Source: Planctomycetota bacterium (GTDB lineage Bacteria; Planctomycetota; Phycisphaerae; Phycisphaerales; Phycisphaeraceae). From it: 64,000 bases of DNA. The stretch lies in NCBI GenBank assembly GCA_026386955.1, contig JAPLMQ010000163.1:16645-80644 (forward strand). The letters are read 5' to 3'. Positions 25,706-35,680 of the stretch are shown here, piece by piece; the first letter of the stretch is position 1; each line of letters begins with the position of its first letter. Both the position numbers and the translations under genes were made by a program. The notes beneath the pieces are model-generated. The model did no database searches. It had not been told where the DNA came from and worked only from the letters and a program-made list of their open reading frames with translations.

Positions 25706-26137
25706 TCACGGCACGGGCTTGACCTTCACGCCGCGGGTGTCGGTGCGCGTCAGCGCGTCGGCCAGGAAGAGCTTGGCCGTGACCAGGTACTCGCCGGGCT
25801 TGTCGAACTTCACCCGCGCCACCCGGTTCTCGTCCTCGGTCGTGAGCGTCCCGCCGTTGGTCGACCATTCGACGCGCGGGTTCCGCCCGATCACGTTCGC
25901 GGAGCTCAGAGTGAACGTCGCGGTCTCGCCCGCGAGCAGCTCGCTCCGGCTCGAGAGCACGGCGAACTTCACGCGGTCATCCGGCGTGGCCTGCGCCCAC
26001 TTCGCGTCCTGGCAGGCCGCGCCCAACAGCCCCGCGCCGACGATCGCCAGCATCATCGCCGCCCGGCCCATCCTGGGAAGCAAGGCTGATCCGCCTGACT
26101 GACTGGTCATCTTGAGTGGCATCGCCATTCCCTTCAT
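25706..26137 (-). CDS. Lipoprotein with Ig-like/PKD-type domain
   Basis: 143 residues from ATG 26137; ATG 26122, with AAGGGA six bases upstream, is an equally good start. A hydrophobic stretch (AAMMLAIVGAGLLG) ends in the lipobox LGAAC. The mature part has an Ig/PKD-like strand pattern (ELLAGETATFTLSSAN, VEWSTNGGTL, ARVKFDKPGEYLVTAKLFL). Likely an outer-envelope lipoprotein; function unknown. The gene points away from the ribosomal operon end. Confidence 0.72.
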   Translation of the reverse strand: MKGMAMPLKMTSQSGGSALLPRMGRAAMMLAIVGAGLLGAACQDAKWAQATPDDRVKFAVLSSRSELLAGETATFTLSSANVIGRNPRVEWSTNGGTLTTEDENRVARVKFDKPGEYLVTAKLFLADALTRTDTRGVKVKPVP

Positions 26138-26393
26138 GTTGATGAATTCGGCCCTGATCGATCGAACCATCGCAACCAAGTCTCCCAGACCCGGTCGTGT
26201 TTCGCGGGAATCATAGGAACAACGGAGCATGAATCACTCCAGGGCAATGGCGTTGCCTGGGGAGGTCGCCTTCGGCAATCCCGCCCCGGGGTTTCACCTA
26301 TCGCAGCCCTTTCAGGCGCCTTCAGGCCAAGTGGGGTTGCTGGGAGTCGACGCGGATGTCGCCCACACCGTGATGTGCAACGCCGCGCGCAAC

Positions 26394-26421
26394 AAAAAAC
26401 CCCGGACATCGCTGTCCGGGG
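26394..26421 (-). terminator. Intrinsic terminator of the rplKAJL operon
   Basis: On the minus strand CCCCGGACA/TGTCCGGGG with a four-base loop is followed by six T, 44 bp after the rplL stop. It implies that rpoBC is not transcribed from this operon. Confidence 0.85.
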
Positions 26422-26464
26422 CTTGATGATTCAGATTGCTCGGCGGAGGCCGGGCGGGCTCAAA

Positions 26465-26854
<390 letters not shown>

Positions 26855-26973
26855 GGGATGCTCTTCTTTCGTCTGCTGCGGAATACTCCGAAAGGTCTCG
26901 GCACACGCCGGGATTTAACCCCGAGGGGCCCGTCGGAGACGGTGTCAAAATCGGACATTCAAAATCGGATCGA

Positions 26974-27525
26974 TCAGGCGCTGGCCGCGGGAGCCTCGGT
27001 CGGCGCTTCCTTTTCCTTCTTGACCTCGATCGCCTTGACGATCGCAGCCAGCTTGCGGCCGGGGCCGAGGATCTGGCCGGCGAGCTTGCGGCCGGGGCTG
27101 ACCACGAGGGTGATCGCCTGGGCCTGGGCCTCGCGCCGGGTCGGGTACTTGCTCAGGACCTCGATCTGGTTGGCCGGGAAGACCAGGCCGTCGAGGATCG
27201 CGCCGGTGACCTTGACCGACTCCATGCCCTTGATGGCGGCCAGGAGGTCGCGGGCCACGTTGACGACGCTCTCGCCGCCGTAGACCAGGGCCGTGGGGCC
27301 CTCGATCAGGTCGGTGAGCGCCTTGAGCTTGGTGTCGCCCAGGGCCTTGCGGGCCAGGGTGTTCTTCACCACCGTGACCTTCACCTTCTTGCCGGCGAGG
27401 TTCTGGCGGAGCTTGTTGTTGTCGTTGCTCGACAGGCCGCGGATGTTGATCAACACCGCGCCTTCGAGTTCGCCGAAGCGCTTCTTGTAGGAAGCGGAGA
27501 TCAGATTCTTGACGGGCTTGCTCAT
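26974..27525 (-). CDS. rplJ: 50S ribosomal protein L10
   Basis: 183 residues. Anchors L7/L12 to the ribosome. Family features: FGELEGAVLINIRGLSSNDNNKLRQNLAGKKVKVTVVKNTLARKAL, then EGPTALVYGG. The C-terminal helix that carries L12 dimers is followed by a Lys/Glu/Ala-rich tail. Lies 119 bp upstream of rplL, a gap that in other bacteria is often an attenuation site, though no motif stands out here. Confidence 0.97.
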   Translation of the reverse strand: MSKPVKNLISASYKKRFGELEGAVLINIRGLSSNDNNKLRQNLAGKKVKVTVVKNTLARKALGDTKLKALTDLIEGPTALVYGGESVVNVARDLLAAIKGMESVKVTGAILDGLVFPANQIEVLSKYPTRREAQAQAITLVVSPGRKLAGQILGPGRKLAAIVKAIEVKKEKEAPTEAPAASA

Positions 27526-27625
27526 GGGAGACCCTGTCGGTGACCGGTCGCGGGGTTGGATCCATCCGCGGCCGGAGTTGTTGCTTGTGCGGCGGTCCGC
27601 CCCGGAGGGCGGTGGCCGGCGGGGT

Positions 27626-28309
27626 TCAGATCTTCACCTGCACGCCGGGGGTCATGGTCCCCGAGAGCGTGATGCGTTTGATGTAGACGCCCTTGGTCGC
27701 GGCGGGCTTCATGCGCGTGATCGTGTCGATGAACGCCTGGGCGTTGTCGACCAGTTTCTGCGCGTCGAAGCTCTGCTTGCCGATGACGGCCTGGACGTTG
27801 CCGCCCGTGTCGTTGCGGAACTCGACCTTGCCGGCCGAGTACTCGCGCACGGCCTTCTCGATCTCGGGCGTCACGGTGCCGCTCTTGGGCGAGGGCATCA
27901 GCCCCTTGGGGCCGAGCACCTTGCCGAGCTTGCTGACGACGCGCATCATGTCGGGCGAGGAGATGGCGACGTCGAAGTCCATCCAGCCGCCCTCGATCTT
28001 CTTCACGAGGTCGTCGCCGCCGGCCTCGATCGCGCCCGCGGCCTTGGCGGGAGCCACAAGGTCGTCGCGGCAGAACGCGATCACCTTCTTGCTCGCGCCG
28101 ATGCCGTGGGGCATGGCGATGGCGCCGCGGATGTTCTGGTCGGCCTGCTTCTGGTCGACGCCCAGATGCATGCAGAGCTCGATCGACTGGTCGAACTTGG
28201 CCTTCTTGAAGGTCTTGAGGCGGGCGACCGCGTCGGGCAGGGCCACTGCCGCTTCACGATCCCAACCCTCGATGTCGGCGCGGTAGCGCTTCCCGGGGCG
28301 ACGAGACAT
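27626..28309 (-). CDS. rplA: 50S ribosomal protein L1
   Basis: 227 residues from ATG 28309 (MSRRPGKRYR), preceded by AAAGGAAG; the longer in-frame reading from 28333 has no such site. L1 signatures: KFDQSIELCMHLGVDQKQADQNIRG, LGPKGLMPSPKSGTVT and the RNA-binding GKVEFRNDTGGNVQAVIG. It forms the L1 stalk and in many bacteria represses its own operon. Confidence 0.97.
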   Translation of the reverse strand: MSRRPGKRYRADIEGWDREAAVALPDAVARLKTFKKAKFDQSIELCMHLGVDQKQADQNIRGAIAMPHGIGASKKVIAFCRDDLVAPAKAAGAIEAGGDDLVKKIEGGWMDFDVAISSPDMMRVVSKLGKVLGPKGLMPSPKSGTVTPEIEKAVREYSAGKVEFRNDTGGNVQAVIGKQSFDAQKLVDNAQAFIDTITRMKPAATKGVYIKRITLSGTMTPGVQVKI

Positions 28310-28532
28310 GGTCTTCCTTTCGATGAACCCCACATCGGGGTCGATCTCCCACGGTCACAGCCCGTGGTTGGCCGGGCGGCGAGCGCCGCCATTCCTTCTC
28401 CGACTCCGATTCTCCTCCGGCTCCGAATCTCAAATTGATCCGAAACCGGCCCTCTCCCTACTCATGCCCTTCTCCGACTCCGCCTTCTCGCGGCCCCGGC
28501 CCATTCGCCGGCGCCGCCTCTGCCGATCCGGC

Positions 28533-28961
28533 TCAGCCCTCGATCGTGATGCCCATCGAGCGGGCGGTGCCCGCGATGGTGCGCATCGCCGACTCGAGCG
28601 TGTGGCCGGTCATTTCCTTCATCTTCTCTTTGGTGATCACCTCGAGCTGGGCCTTGGTGATCTTGCCGATCTTCTCCTTGTTCGGCACGCCCGAGCCCTT
28701 CTCGACCTTCAGGATGTCCTTGAGGAGGACGGCCGCCGGGGGCTGCTTGACCTCGAACTCGAACGAACGGTCCTTGTAGACCGTGATGACGCAGCCGACG
28801 ACCTTGCCGGCGAGCGCCTTGGTGCGCTCGTTGAACTGGCTGATGAACTGGCCGGGGTTGACGCCGTTCTGGCCCAGCGCGGGGCCGATCGGCGGCGCGG
28901 GGGTCGCCTGGCCGCCGGGCGCCTGGATCTTGAAGACGGTCGTGATCTCTTTCTTGGCCAT
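28533..28961 (-). CDS. rplK: 50S ribosomal protein L11
   Basis: 142 residues preceded by AAGGAGA. Conserved: APGGQATPAPPIGPALGQNGVNPGQFISQFN at the N-terminus, and GMTGHTLESAMRTIAGTARSMGI-type RNA-binding C-terminus (here with AMRTIAGTARSMGITIEG). Binds the GTPase centre rRNA. First gene of rplK-rplA-rplJ-rplL; secE and nusG, which usually precede it, are absent. Confidence 0.97.
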   Translation of the reverse strand: MAKKEITTVFKIQAPGGQATPAPPIGPALGQNGVNPGQFISQFNERTKALAGKVVGCVITVYKDRSFEFEVKQPPAAVLLKDILKVEKGSGVPNKEKIGKITKAQLEVITKEKMKEMTGHTLESAMRTIAGTARSMGITIEG

Positions 28962-29081
28962 GATCGAATCTCCTTCGCTTTCGTCCGGGCGTCACCCGCG
29001 GTCTTGTTCCGCGGGCCGCTCCGGAAATCCCGGCCCCTGCGGCGGCCTTGGGGGCCGTGCGGGAAAACCGGTCGAGTCAAG

Positions 29082-29090
29082 CACTATAAC
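29082..29090 (-). promoter_or_regulatory. Extended -10 promoter before rplK
   Basis: On the minus strand TG-T-TATAGT occurs 121 bp upstream of the rplK start; no good -35 box, as expected for an extended -10 promoter. It lies between rplI and rplK. Confidence 0.4.
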
Positions 29091-29159
29091 ACGTTTCGCC
29101 GGCGAACGCTAATGCCGCCGGCAGGGGTGGGGTCAACACGGGTCGACGCGGCCGCCGGA

Positions 29160-29774
29160 TCAGGCCTTGGGGGCTTCGGGGGCAGCCTCGGCCTTGGGAG
29201 CCTTCTCCGACTTCTTCCGCTTGGGCTTCTCGCCCTCCTCGGCGGCAGTCGGGGCGGCGGCCTCGGCCGGGGCCTGCGCGGCGGGCTCGCCTTGGTTGCC
29301 GAGCTGGTCGGAGGGCTTGTCGGAGACGACCCAGAGCTTGATCTCGGTCTTCATGTCCGACGCCAGGACGATCGGGATCTGGTACGAGTCGAGCCGCTTG
29401 ATCTGCTGCCCGATGCGGACCATCCGGTCGTCGATGATGGTGAAGCCGTCGGCCTTGAGGGCGTCGGCGATCTCGTGCTGCGAGACGCCGCCGAAGAGCA
29501 CGCCCTGCTCGTTGGCGGAGCGCTGGACGGTGATCTCGTGGCCTTGGAGCTTCTCGAAGATGCCTTCCAGAATCGCGCGGCGGGCCTTGAGCTCGCGCTC
29601 GACCTCGGCGCGGCGCTCGGCGAGCCGCTTGATGGCGCCGGGGGTCGGCTTGGTCGCCAGGGCGCGGGGCAGGAGGAAGTTGCGGGCGTAGCCGGAGCGG
29701 ACCTTCACGACGTCGCCCACGATGCCCAGGTTGTCCACGGTTTCGGTCAGAAGCAGTTCAATCGACTTCGACAT
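29160..29774 (-). CDS. rplI: 50S ribosomal protein L9 with low-complexity tail
   Basis: 204 residues, longer than the usual ~150. The first ~150 residues are standard L9: IELLLTETVDNLGIVGDVVKVRSGYARNFLLPRALA, the long connecting helix (RLAERRAEVERELKAR) and the C-terminal domain (EQGVLFGGVSQHEIADAL). The last ~50 are Ala/Glu/Lys/Pro-rich (KPKRKKSEKAPKAEAAPEAPKA) and probably disordered. Third gene of rpsF-ssb-rplI; rpsR, commonly in this cluster, is missing. Confidence 0.96.
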   Translation of the reverse strand: MSKSIELLLTETVDNLGIVGDVVKVRSGYARNFLLPRALATKPTPGAIKRLAERRAEVERELKARRAILEGIFEKLQGHEITVQRSANEQGVLFGGVSQHEIADALKADGFTIIDDRMVRIGQQIKRLDSYQIPIVLASDMKTEIKLWVVSDKPSDQLGNQGEPAAQAPAEAAAPTAAEEGEKPKRKKSEKAPKAEAAPEAPKA

Positions 29775-29931
29775 GTTGTCCTTCCGTTGCCCTTGGCAAC
29801 TGGTGGGGAGTTAGGCGTCGGCCCGGGGCTCGACATGAGCCGCGGCGGTACACCAGCATGGGTCGCGGCTTCGATGCACTCGAAGGCCGCGACGGAACCG
29901 GCCGGGGTCTTGGCCCGGCCGGGATGTTGAC

Positions 29932-30498
29932 TCAGAACGGGATGTCGTCCTCCTGGACGGGTTGGTGCGGGTCGCCGGCGTTGTCGTTCCCGCCGCCTTG
30001 CCCGCCGCCGCCTTGGTTTCCGCGCGGGGCGTTGCCGCCGCCGGAGGGAGGCCGAGGACTGGAGCTGCGCGGAGCGCTCTGCTGACGCGGGCCGCCGCGG
30101 AAGCCACCTTCGCCGCCCATCTCGCCTCCGTCACCGCCTTCGCCGCCCTCACCACCGCCTCCGCCACGGGAGTCGATGAACTGGAACGTGTCGATGACGA
30201 CTTTCATCTTGGAGCGAGCGTTGCCTTCCTTGTCCTTCCACTGGTCGAGCTTGAGCCGGCCTTCGAGATAGACGGGGCGGCCCTTCTTGAGGTACTGGTT
30301 CAGCACCTCGGCAGTACGGCCGAAAGCCTCACAGTCGACGAAGGTCGTGTCTTCCTTGCTCTCGCCCTGCTGGTTCTTCCAACGATGGTTGATCGCCAGG
30401 CCCAGGCCGACGACCGCCATGTTGGTGTTCGGCAGATAGCGCAGCTCGGGGTCGCGCGTGAGGTTGCCCATGAGCATGACGCGGTTGAGATTGGGCAT
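29932..30498 (-). CDS. ssb: Single-stranded DNA-binding protein
   Basis: 188 residues. OB fold in residues 1-112 (NRVMLMGNLTRDPELRYLPNTN ... LEGRLKLDQWKDKEGNARSKMKVVIDTFQFID), a Gly/Pro/Gln-rich linker, and the acidic tip DDIPF that recruits partner proteins. Coats ssDNA in replication and repair. Located between rpsF and rplI, a frequent bacterial arrangement. Confidence 0.97.
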   Translation of the reverse strand: MPNLNRVMLMGNLTRDPELRYLPNTNMAVVGLGLAINHRWKNQQGESKEDTTFVDCEAFGRTAEVLNQYLKKGRPVYLEGRLKLDQWKDKEGNARSKMKVVIDTFQFIDSRGGGGGEGGEGGDGGEMGGEGGFRGGPRQQSAPRSSSPRPPSGGGNAPRGNQGGGGQGGGNDNAGDPHQPVQEDDIPF

Positions 30499-30580
30499 GG
30501 GGCGTGCTCGCGATGGAGGCGAAGGCCACGGGACCGGAATGAGGGCTCACGCGACGAGGGCGGGCGTCGCGGTGGGATGA

Positions 30581-31060
30581 TCAGGCGTTGGCGACCGGGG
30601 CAGCGACGGCCGGAGCGGCGGCGACGGGAGCCGCAACGGGGGTAGCGGCGGGAGCGGCCTCGCCGGCGGGACGGGGAGCGTCCTCGCGGGGAGAACGCAG
30701 CTTGGCCTCGAGCGACAGCTCGGCGTCCTTCTTGACGACCTCGAGCTCGATGTCGCCGACGTGGTCGGCCCGGAGGATCAGGCAGCGGATCACCTGCTCG
30801 GAGAGGTTGCAGTCGCGCTCGATGTTGGCGATCTGGGTGCCGCGGGCCTTGAAGTAGGCCAAGAGGTAGACGCCGCGCTTCTGGCCGCGGATTTCGTAGG
30901 CGAGCTTGCGCTCCTCCCACTTGCGGAGGACGATGACCTCGGCCTCGGCGCGGCGGAAGACTTCGCGCATGAACTCCACGGTCGCGCCGAAGTCGGCCGC
31001 CACGGAGTGCTGGTTGAGCAGGAAAAGACCTTCGTAGAGTGCGACACGAGCCTCGGCCAT
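30581..31060 (-). CDS. rpsF: 30S ribosomal protein S6 with extended tail
   Basis: 159 residues from ATG 31060 (MAEARVALYEGLFLLNQ). S6 core: EGLFLLNQHSVAADF, KWEERKLAYEIRGQKRGVYLLAYFKA, and NIERDCNLSEQVIRCLILRADH. The C-terminal ~50 residues are Ala/Pro/Val-rich and low in complexity, like the tail of the neighbouring L9. The long in-frame extension upstream to 31156 lacks S6 character. Confidence 0.95.
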   Translation of the reverse strand: MAEARVALYEGLFLLNQHSVAADFGATVEFMREVFRRAEAEVIVLRKWEERKLAYEIRGQKRGVYLLAYFKARGTQIANIERDCNLSEQVIRCLILRADHVGDIELEVVKKDAELSLEAKLRSPREDAPRPAGEAAPAATPVAAPVAAAPAVAAPVANA

Positions 31061-31243
31061 GGGAACCGTCTCCATACACCACACCGCTCGGTGGCCGCCT
31101 GTCCGACGTGGACGCGGCTCCGGACCTCGACGGACGAATTCAACGGAATCCGCCACGGGAAGGCCGAACGGCAGTGAAGGGGAACAATGTTACCGGAAAC
31201 ACGGTGGGCAAGCAATCGAAGGGAATCCGAGGGAACGAACTCA

Positions 31244-31290
31244 AGCCCATCGATCCCGACGGTACTCCGTTGGGTTCGGTGGGGTCGATC
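31244..31290. repeat. R5 half copy
   Basis: CCCATCGATCCCGACGGTAC followed by TCCGTTGGGTTCGGTGGGGTC, matching the left arm of the R5 element at 24417, without the right arm. It lies between divergent... rather, tandem minus-strand genes, just past the stop of the ABC permease at 31310. Confidence 0.7.
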
Positions 31291-31309
31291 GCCCGATGAC
31301 CAGACCCCC

Positions 31310-33067
31310 TCACGCCCTGAAGATCGCCCCCATCCTCTTCCCCAGCATCAGCGACGCCCCCGCCAGCGTCGTCGTCAGCAGCACCATCGCCCAGACCCCC
31401 ATCGCGCTGGCGATGAAAGGCCCGTCGCCCAGCCGGTTGAACAGCTCGAAGATGGCCTTGGTGATCGGGTAGTGCCGCTCCTTCTGGGCCAGCACCAGCG
31501 AGTCGCTCACCTCCAGCATGGCGAAGCTGAAGGCCAGGATCGCCCCCGCGATGACGTTGGCCATGATGAGCGGGATGACCACCCGGCGGAGCGCCATCGC
31601 GGTCGAGGCACCGAGGTTCAGGGCCGCCTCCTCGAGCTGGCCGGAGGTCTGCTCGAGCCCCGCGGAGATGGAGCGGACGACATAGGGCAGTCGGCGGACG
31701 GCATAGGCGACGACGAGGATCGGGATCGGGTTGGGCGTGGGGCCGACGATGTCCGCCCAGCCGTCGAGCGGACCGCCCTTGAAGGGCCAGGCGAGCGACA
31801 TCGCGACGTAGCCGAAGGCCAGCACGAGCCCGGGCACCGCGAGCGGGAGCATCGCGAGGCCGTCGAGGATCCACCCGCCGCGGATCTTGGCCCGAACGAC
31901 CAGGTAGCTGATGGCCATGCCCAGCGCGACGCTCAGCGACATCGCGGCCGCGGCGTAGCCCAGGCTGTTGCGGATCGAGCCCATCGCCAGTGGGTGTTTC
32001 AGCGCCCCCTCGTAGTGGGCGATCGTCCAGGCCTGCGGGAGGGCGGAGCGGTACCACGACCCGGGCGGGCTGAAGGAGGAGAGGACCACGCCGATGTGCG
32101 GGAGAACCGCCAGCGAGGTCAGCCCCAGGAAAAGGCAGGTGACGGCGAGCCCCTTGACGCCGCGGAGCCGGGGCGTGACCGCGGCGATCGAGGCCTTGGA
32201 CTGCATCTCATAGGCCCGCCTCGCGAAGGCGAACCGCCCGAGGAAGTAGAGCCCCACCGCCACGACCAGCAGCACGATCACCAGCGCGAACGGCCTCGGG
32301 TTGTCGGCCACCTCGTTTAGGCCGTAATAAATCTGCACGGGAGTGACCGTGTAGAAGTCGAACATCAGCGGCGTGCCCAGTTCGGTCAGCGACCAGATGA
32401 AGACGATGGTCGCGCCGGCGAAGACGCCCGGGACGATCAGCGGGAGCATGACCTGCGTGAACCGCCGCCAGCGCCCCGCGCCCAGGCCCAAGGCCGCCTC
32501 GTCGAGCGCGGGATCGATGTTCGCCATGGCGGCGACGATGTTGAGGTAAAGCACGGGGTAGAGGTGGAGCGACTCGATGAGCACGACGCCCCAGAAGCGC
32601 CCGCCGAAGCCTTCGCCGGCGAGGAAGTCGATGCCCGGGCGGTGCGGGTCGATGATGCCCAGTTGGCCCAGCAGCGCGTTGATCGCCCCGAAGCGCCCGA
32701 GGATCGCCCGCATGCCGATCGCGCCGACGAACGGCGGGAGGATCAGCGGGACGAGCAGGACCGCGGAGACGATCGCCTTGCCCGGAAAGTCGTAGCGCGA
32801 GGCGAGCAGCGCCAGGGGCAGCGTGAAGGCGAGGCAGACCGCGGTGGTGCAGGTCGCGATGAGCAGGCTGTTGCCCAGCCCGGCCATCCAGACGGGGTCG
32901 GCGAAGACGCTCTGCACATGCCGGAAGGTGAACGAGCCGTCGGCCTCGCGGAAGCCGCCGTTGATGGTCAGCAACATCGGCCAGATGAGGAAAGCCAGCA
33001 GGACCGCCAGCAGCAGCCCGAAGAGGCCGTAGCGGTAGACATCACGAGCGCGGGGGGCCTGCGGCAT
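31310..33067 (-). CDS. Two-in-one ABC transporter permease, iron(III)/thiamine type
   Basis: 585 residues from ATG 33067 (a TTG lies nine bases upstream). About twelve membrane segments in two homologous halves, each with an EAA loop that contacts the ATPase: DEAALGLGAGRWRRFTQVMLPL near residue 200 and EEAALNLGASTAMALRRVVIPL near residue 490. This duplicated architecture is typical of FbpB/AfuB iron(III) and related permeases. No ATPase or binding-protein gene is adjacent, so the substrate is unknown and the partners must lie elsewhere. It is divergent from the peroxidase gene. Confidence 0.88.
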   Translation of the reverse strand: MPQAPRARDVYRYGLFGLLLAVLLAFLIWPMLLTINGGFREADGSFTFRHVQSVFADPVWMAGLGNSLLIATCTTAVCLAFTLPLALLASRYDFPGKAIVSAVLLVPLILPPFVGAIGMRAILGRFGAINALLGQLGIIDPHRPGIDFLAGEGFGGRFWGVVLIESLHLYPVLYLNIVAAMANIDPALDEAALGLGAGRWRRFTQVMLPLIVPGVFAGATIVFIWSLTELGTPLMFDFYTVTPVQIYYGLNEVADNPRPFALVIVLLVVAVGLYFLGRFAFARRAYEMQSKASIAAVTPRLRGVKGLAVTCLFLGLTSLAVLPHIGVVLSSFSPPGSWYRSALPQAWTIAHYEGALKHPLAMGSIRNSLGYAAAAMSLSVALGMAISYLVVRAKIRGGWILDGLAMLPLAVPGLVLAFGYVAMSLAWPFKGGPLDGWADIVGPTPNPIPILVVAYAVRRLPYVVRSISAGLEQTSGQLEEAALNLGASTAMALRRVVIPLIMANVIAGAILAFSFAMLEVSDSLVLAQKERHYPITKAIFELFNRLGDGPFIASAMGVWAMVLLTTTLAGASLMLGKRMGAIFRA

Positions 33068-33213
33068 GGCCGCCAATGTAACGGGTCGGGGTCATGGAAG
33101 AAATTTCCCTGCCCGTGAAACCGGGATATCCCCTAGACGCACTTATGAGGTGCCAGCCAGGGTGGGTCCGCGGCCGGGCCCAAAGAACTCCTGCCTTCTT
33201 CAAGGAGCCGCGC

Positions 33214-35559
33214 ATGTTGAGCAACCGGTGGGTCCAACGTCTTCCGGGCGTCCGTCGATGGATGCGGTCCACGCGGTCGTCCGCCCTGCGAGCCGTCCCC
33301 GCGCAGGCCCACCGCCTCTGCGAAGCGCTCGAATCGCGCGTCATGCCCTCCGTCGCCGTGCCCTCCATCAACGGCACCGGCAACAACGTCGACCACCCCG
33401 AATGGGGCTCGGTCGGCGTCGACCTGATCCGCACCGCTCCCGCAGCTTACGCAGACGGCGCATCCACCCCCGCCGGAGCCGACCGCCCCAGCGCCCGCGC
33501 GATCAGCAACGCCCTCGCGGCCCAAGGCGAAAGCATTCCCAACGACCGCGACATGTCCGACTACGTCTACGCCTGGGGCCAGTTCCTCGACCACGACCTC
33601 GACCTGACCACCACCGCGGCCTCGCCCTCCCAGCCGTTCAACATCGCCGTCCCCACCGGCGACCCCTCCTTCGACCCCGCCTCCACCGGCACGAAGGTCA
33701 TCCCGCTCAACCGCTCGTCGTCCGACCCCGCGACCGGCACGTCGGCCTCCAACCCGCGCCAGCAGGTCAACACCGTCACCGCCTTCATCGACGGCTCGCA
33801 GATCTACGGCTCCGACAGCGTCCGCGCCGCGGCGCTGCGCACCTTCTCGGGCGGGCTGCTCAAGACCAGCGCCGACAACCTCCTGCCCGTCAACGACGTC
33901 GGCCTGCCCAACGCCAACGACGCCCACATCGCGGCCGACAACACGCTCTTCCTCGCCGGCGACGTCCGCGCCAACGAGAACGTCGAGCTCACCGCGATGC
34001 AGACGCTCTTCGTCCGCGAGCACAACCGCCTCGCGGGGATCATCGCCGCCGCCCACGCCGACTGGACCGACGAGCAGGTCTTCCAGCACGCGCGGTCGAT
34101 GGTCGTCGGCGAGCTGCAGGCGATCACCTACAACGAGTTCCTCCCCGCGATCCTCGGCCCCGCCTCGCTGGGCCCCTACCGCGGCTACAACCCCGACGTG
34201 AACCCCGGCATCGCCAACGAATTCTCCACCGCCGCCTTCCGCTTCGGGCACAGCCTGCTCAACGACGACGTCGAGTTCCTCGACAACCAGGGCAACGACG
34301 TCCACGACGAGATCGCGCTTGCCCAGGCCTTCTTCAATCCCGATGTCCTGCGCCAGACCGGGATCGACCCGGTCCTGAAATACCTCGCCTCCGACGAGGC
34401 CCAAGAGATCGACAACAAGGTCATCGACGGGCTGCGCAACTTCCTCTTCGGCCCGCCCGGCGCCGGCGGGCTCGACCTCGCCGCCCTCAACATCCAGCGC
34501 GGGCGTGACCACGGCCTGGCCGACTACAACACCACCCGCGCCGCCTACGGCCTGCCCAAGATCACCTCCTTCGCCCAGCTCACCAGCGACGCCAACCTCC
34601 AGGCCGCCCTCGCCTCCACCTACGGGAGCGTCGACAAGATCGACCTCTGGGTCGGCCTGCTGGCCGAGGACCACCTGCCCGGAGCCAGCGTCGGGGCGCT
34701 CGAGCGGCGGATCCTCGCCAGCCAGTTCCGCCGCCTGCGCGACGGCGACCGCTTCTGGTACCAGGCCACGCTCTCGCGTGCAGAGCAGCAGGTCGTCGAG
34801 AACACCAAGCTCAGCGACATCATCCGCCTCAACACCACCACGAAGAACATCCAGGACAACGTCTTCTTCTTCAAGACCGCGGTCTACGGGCAGGTCTACG
34901 CCGACACCAACGCCGACGGAAAGCGCCAGCCCGGCGAGGCCGGCGCTCCGAAAGTCACGCTCAACCTCGTCGACGAGGACGGCCTCGTCGTGCAGACCAC
35001 GAAGACTGACCCACGCGGGCAATTCGAGTTCGAGGGCGTCGGCCTGGGCACCTACAAGCTCGTGGTGGTCCCCGACGCCGGGTGGACGGTCAGCGGCAAG
35101 GCGCCCGACCCGATCACCTTCACGCGCGGCATGGAGATCCGCGGCCTGATGTACAGCGTCGTCCCGCCCGCAGGCACGCAGACCCCCGCCCCGCCCACCA
35201 CGCCCGACCGTCCGCATCGGCCGCCGCCGCGCGACGGAGGCGGGTTCGTCCAGCAGACCACCACGAACGGCACGACGCCCCCGCCCCCCGGAAACAACAA
35301 CCTGCCCCCTGGCACGCCGCCGGGAAATCACCCCGGAACGCCGCCCGGAACACAGCCGGGAACGCAGACCGGGCAGACCCCTCCGGGCCAGCCGCCCACG
35401 GGCCACGAGAACGCGCCGCCCCCGCCGCCCCAGACTCCGCCCACCGGCGGCACGACGCTGGGAATCCATCCGCCCGTGCGGGCCGACAACTTCCACCTGA
35501 CGCTCGAGACGGATGACGACGACGACATGCTCGGGCTGAGGACCCTCACCCGCGCCTGA
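33214..35559 (+). CDS. Animal-type haem peroxidase with SdrB-like domain and Pro-rich tail
   Basis: 781 residues from ATG 33214 with AAGGAG upstream. The N-terminus (LCEALESRVMPS) resembles the planctomycete LEPR-type export motif. The peroxidase domain spans ~60-540: distal H127 in FLDHDLDL, DGSQIYGS, VREHNRLA, proximal H346 in FRFGHSLL, and NIQRGRDHGLADYN with the catalytic Arg region. A SdrD-B/Cna-B-like domain follows (VYGQVYADTNADGKRQPGEAG), then ~120 residues rich in Pro, Gly and Thr, and an acidic end (DDDDD). Likely cell-surface or secreted, oxidising small molecules with peroxide. Confidence 0.9.
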   Translation: MLSNRWVQRLPGVRRWMRSTRSSALRAVPAQAHRLCEALESRVMPSVAVPSINGTGNNVDHPEWGSVGVDLIRTAPAAYADGASTPAGADRPSARAISNALAAQGESIPNDRDMSDYVYAWGQFLDHDLDLTTTAASPSQPFNIAVPTGDPSFDPASTGTKVIPLNRSSSDPATGTSASNPRQQVNTVTAFIDGSQIYGSDSVRAAALRTFSGGLLKTSADNLLPVNDVGLPNANDAHIAADNTLFLAGDVRANENVELTAMQTLFVREHNRLAGIIAAAHADWTDEQVFQHARSMVVGELQAITYNEFLPAILGPASLGPYRGYNPDVNPGIANEFSTAAFRFGHSLLNDDVEFLDNQGNDVHDEIALAQAFFNPDVLRQTGIDPVLKYLASDEAQEIDNKVIDGLRNFLFGPPGAGGLDLAALNIQRGRDHGLADYNTTRAAYGLPKITSFAQLTSDANLQAALASTYGSVDKIDLWVGLLAEDHLPGASVGALERRILASQFRRLRDGDRFWYQATLSRAEQQVVENTKLSDIIRLNTTTKNIQDNVFFFKTAVYGQVYADTNADGKRQPGEAGAPKVTLNLVDEDGLVVQTTKTDPRGQFEFEGVGLGTYKLVVVPDAGWTVSGKAPDPITFTRGMEIRGLMYSVVPPAGTQTPAPPTTPDRPHRPPPRDGGGFVQQTTTNGTTPPPPGNNNLPPGTPPGNHPGTPPGTQPGTQTGQTPPGQPPTGHENAPPPPPQTPPTGGTTLGIHPPVRADNFHLTLETDDDDDMLGLRTLTRA

Positions 35560-35604
35560 TCACTCGGGCCCGGGCAAGCACCAGGCCCGGAGCCTGCAAT
35601 CCCG

Positions 35605-35640
35605 CCCCCGCGTTGGCTGAGCGGCCTCCGCGGGGGTTTT
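35605..35640 (+). terminator. Intrinsic terminator after the peroxidase
   Basis: CCCCCGCG/CGCGGGGG stem followed by TTTT, 46 bp downstream of the stop. Confidence 0.75.
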
Positions 35641-35680
35641 GATTTGGGGGTCGCGGGAGATCCCGGAAGGCGGCGTCCGA

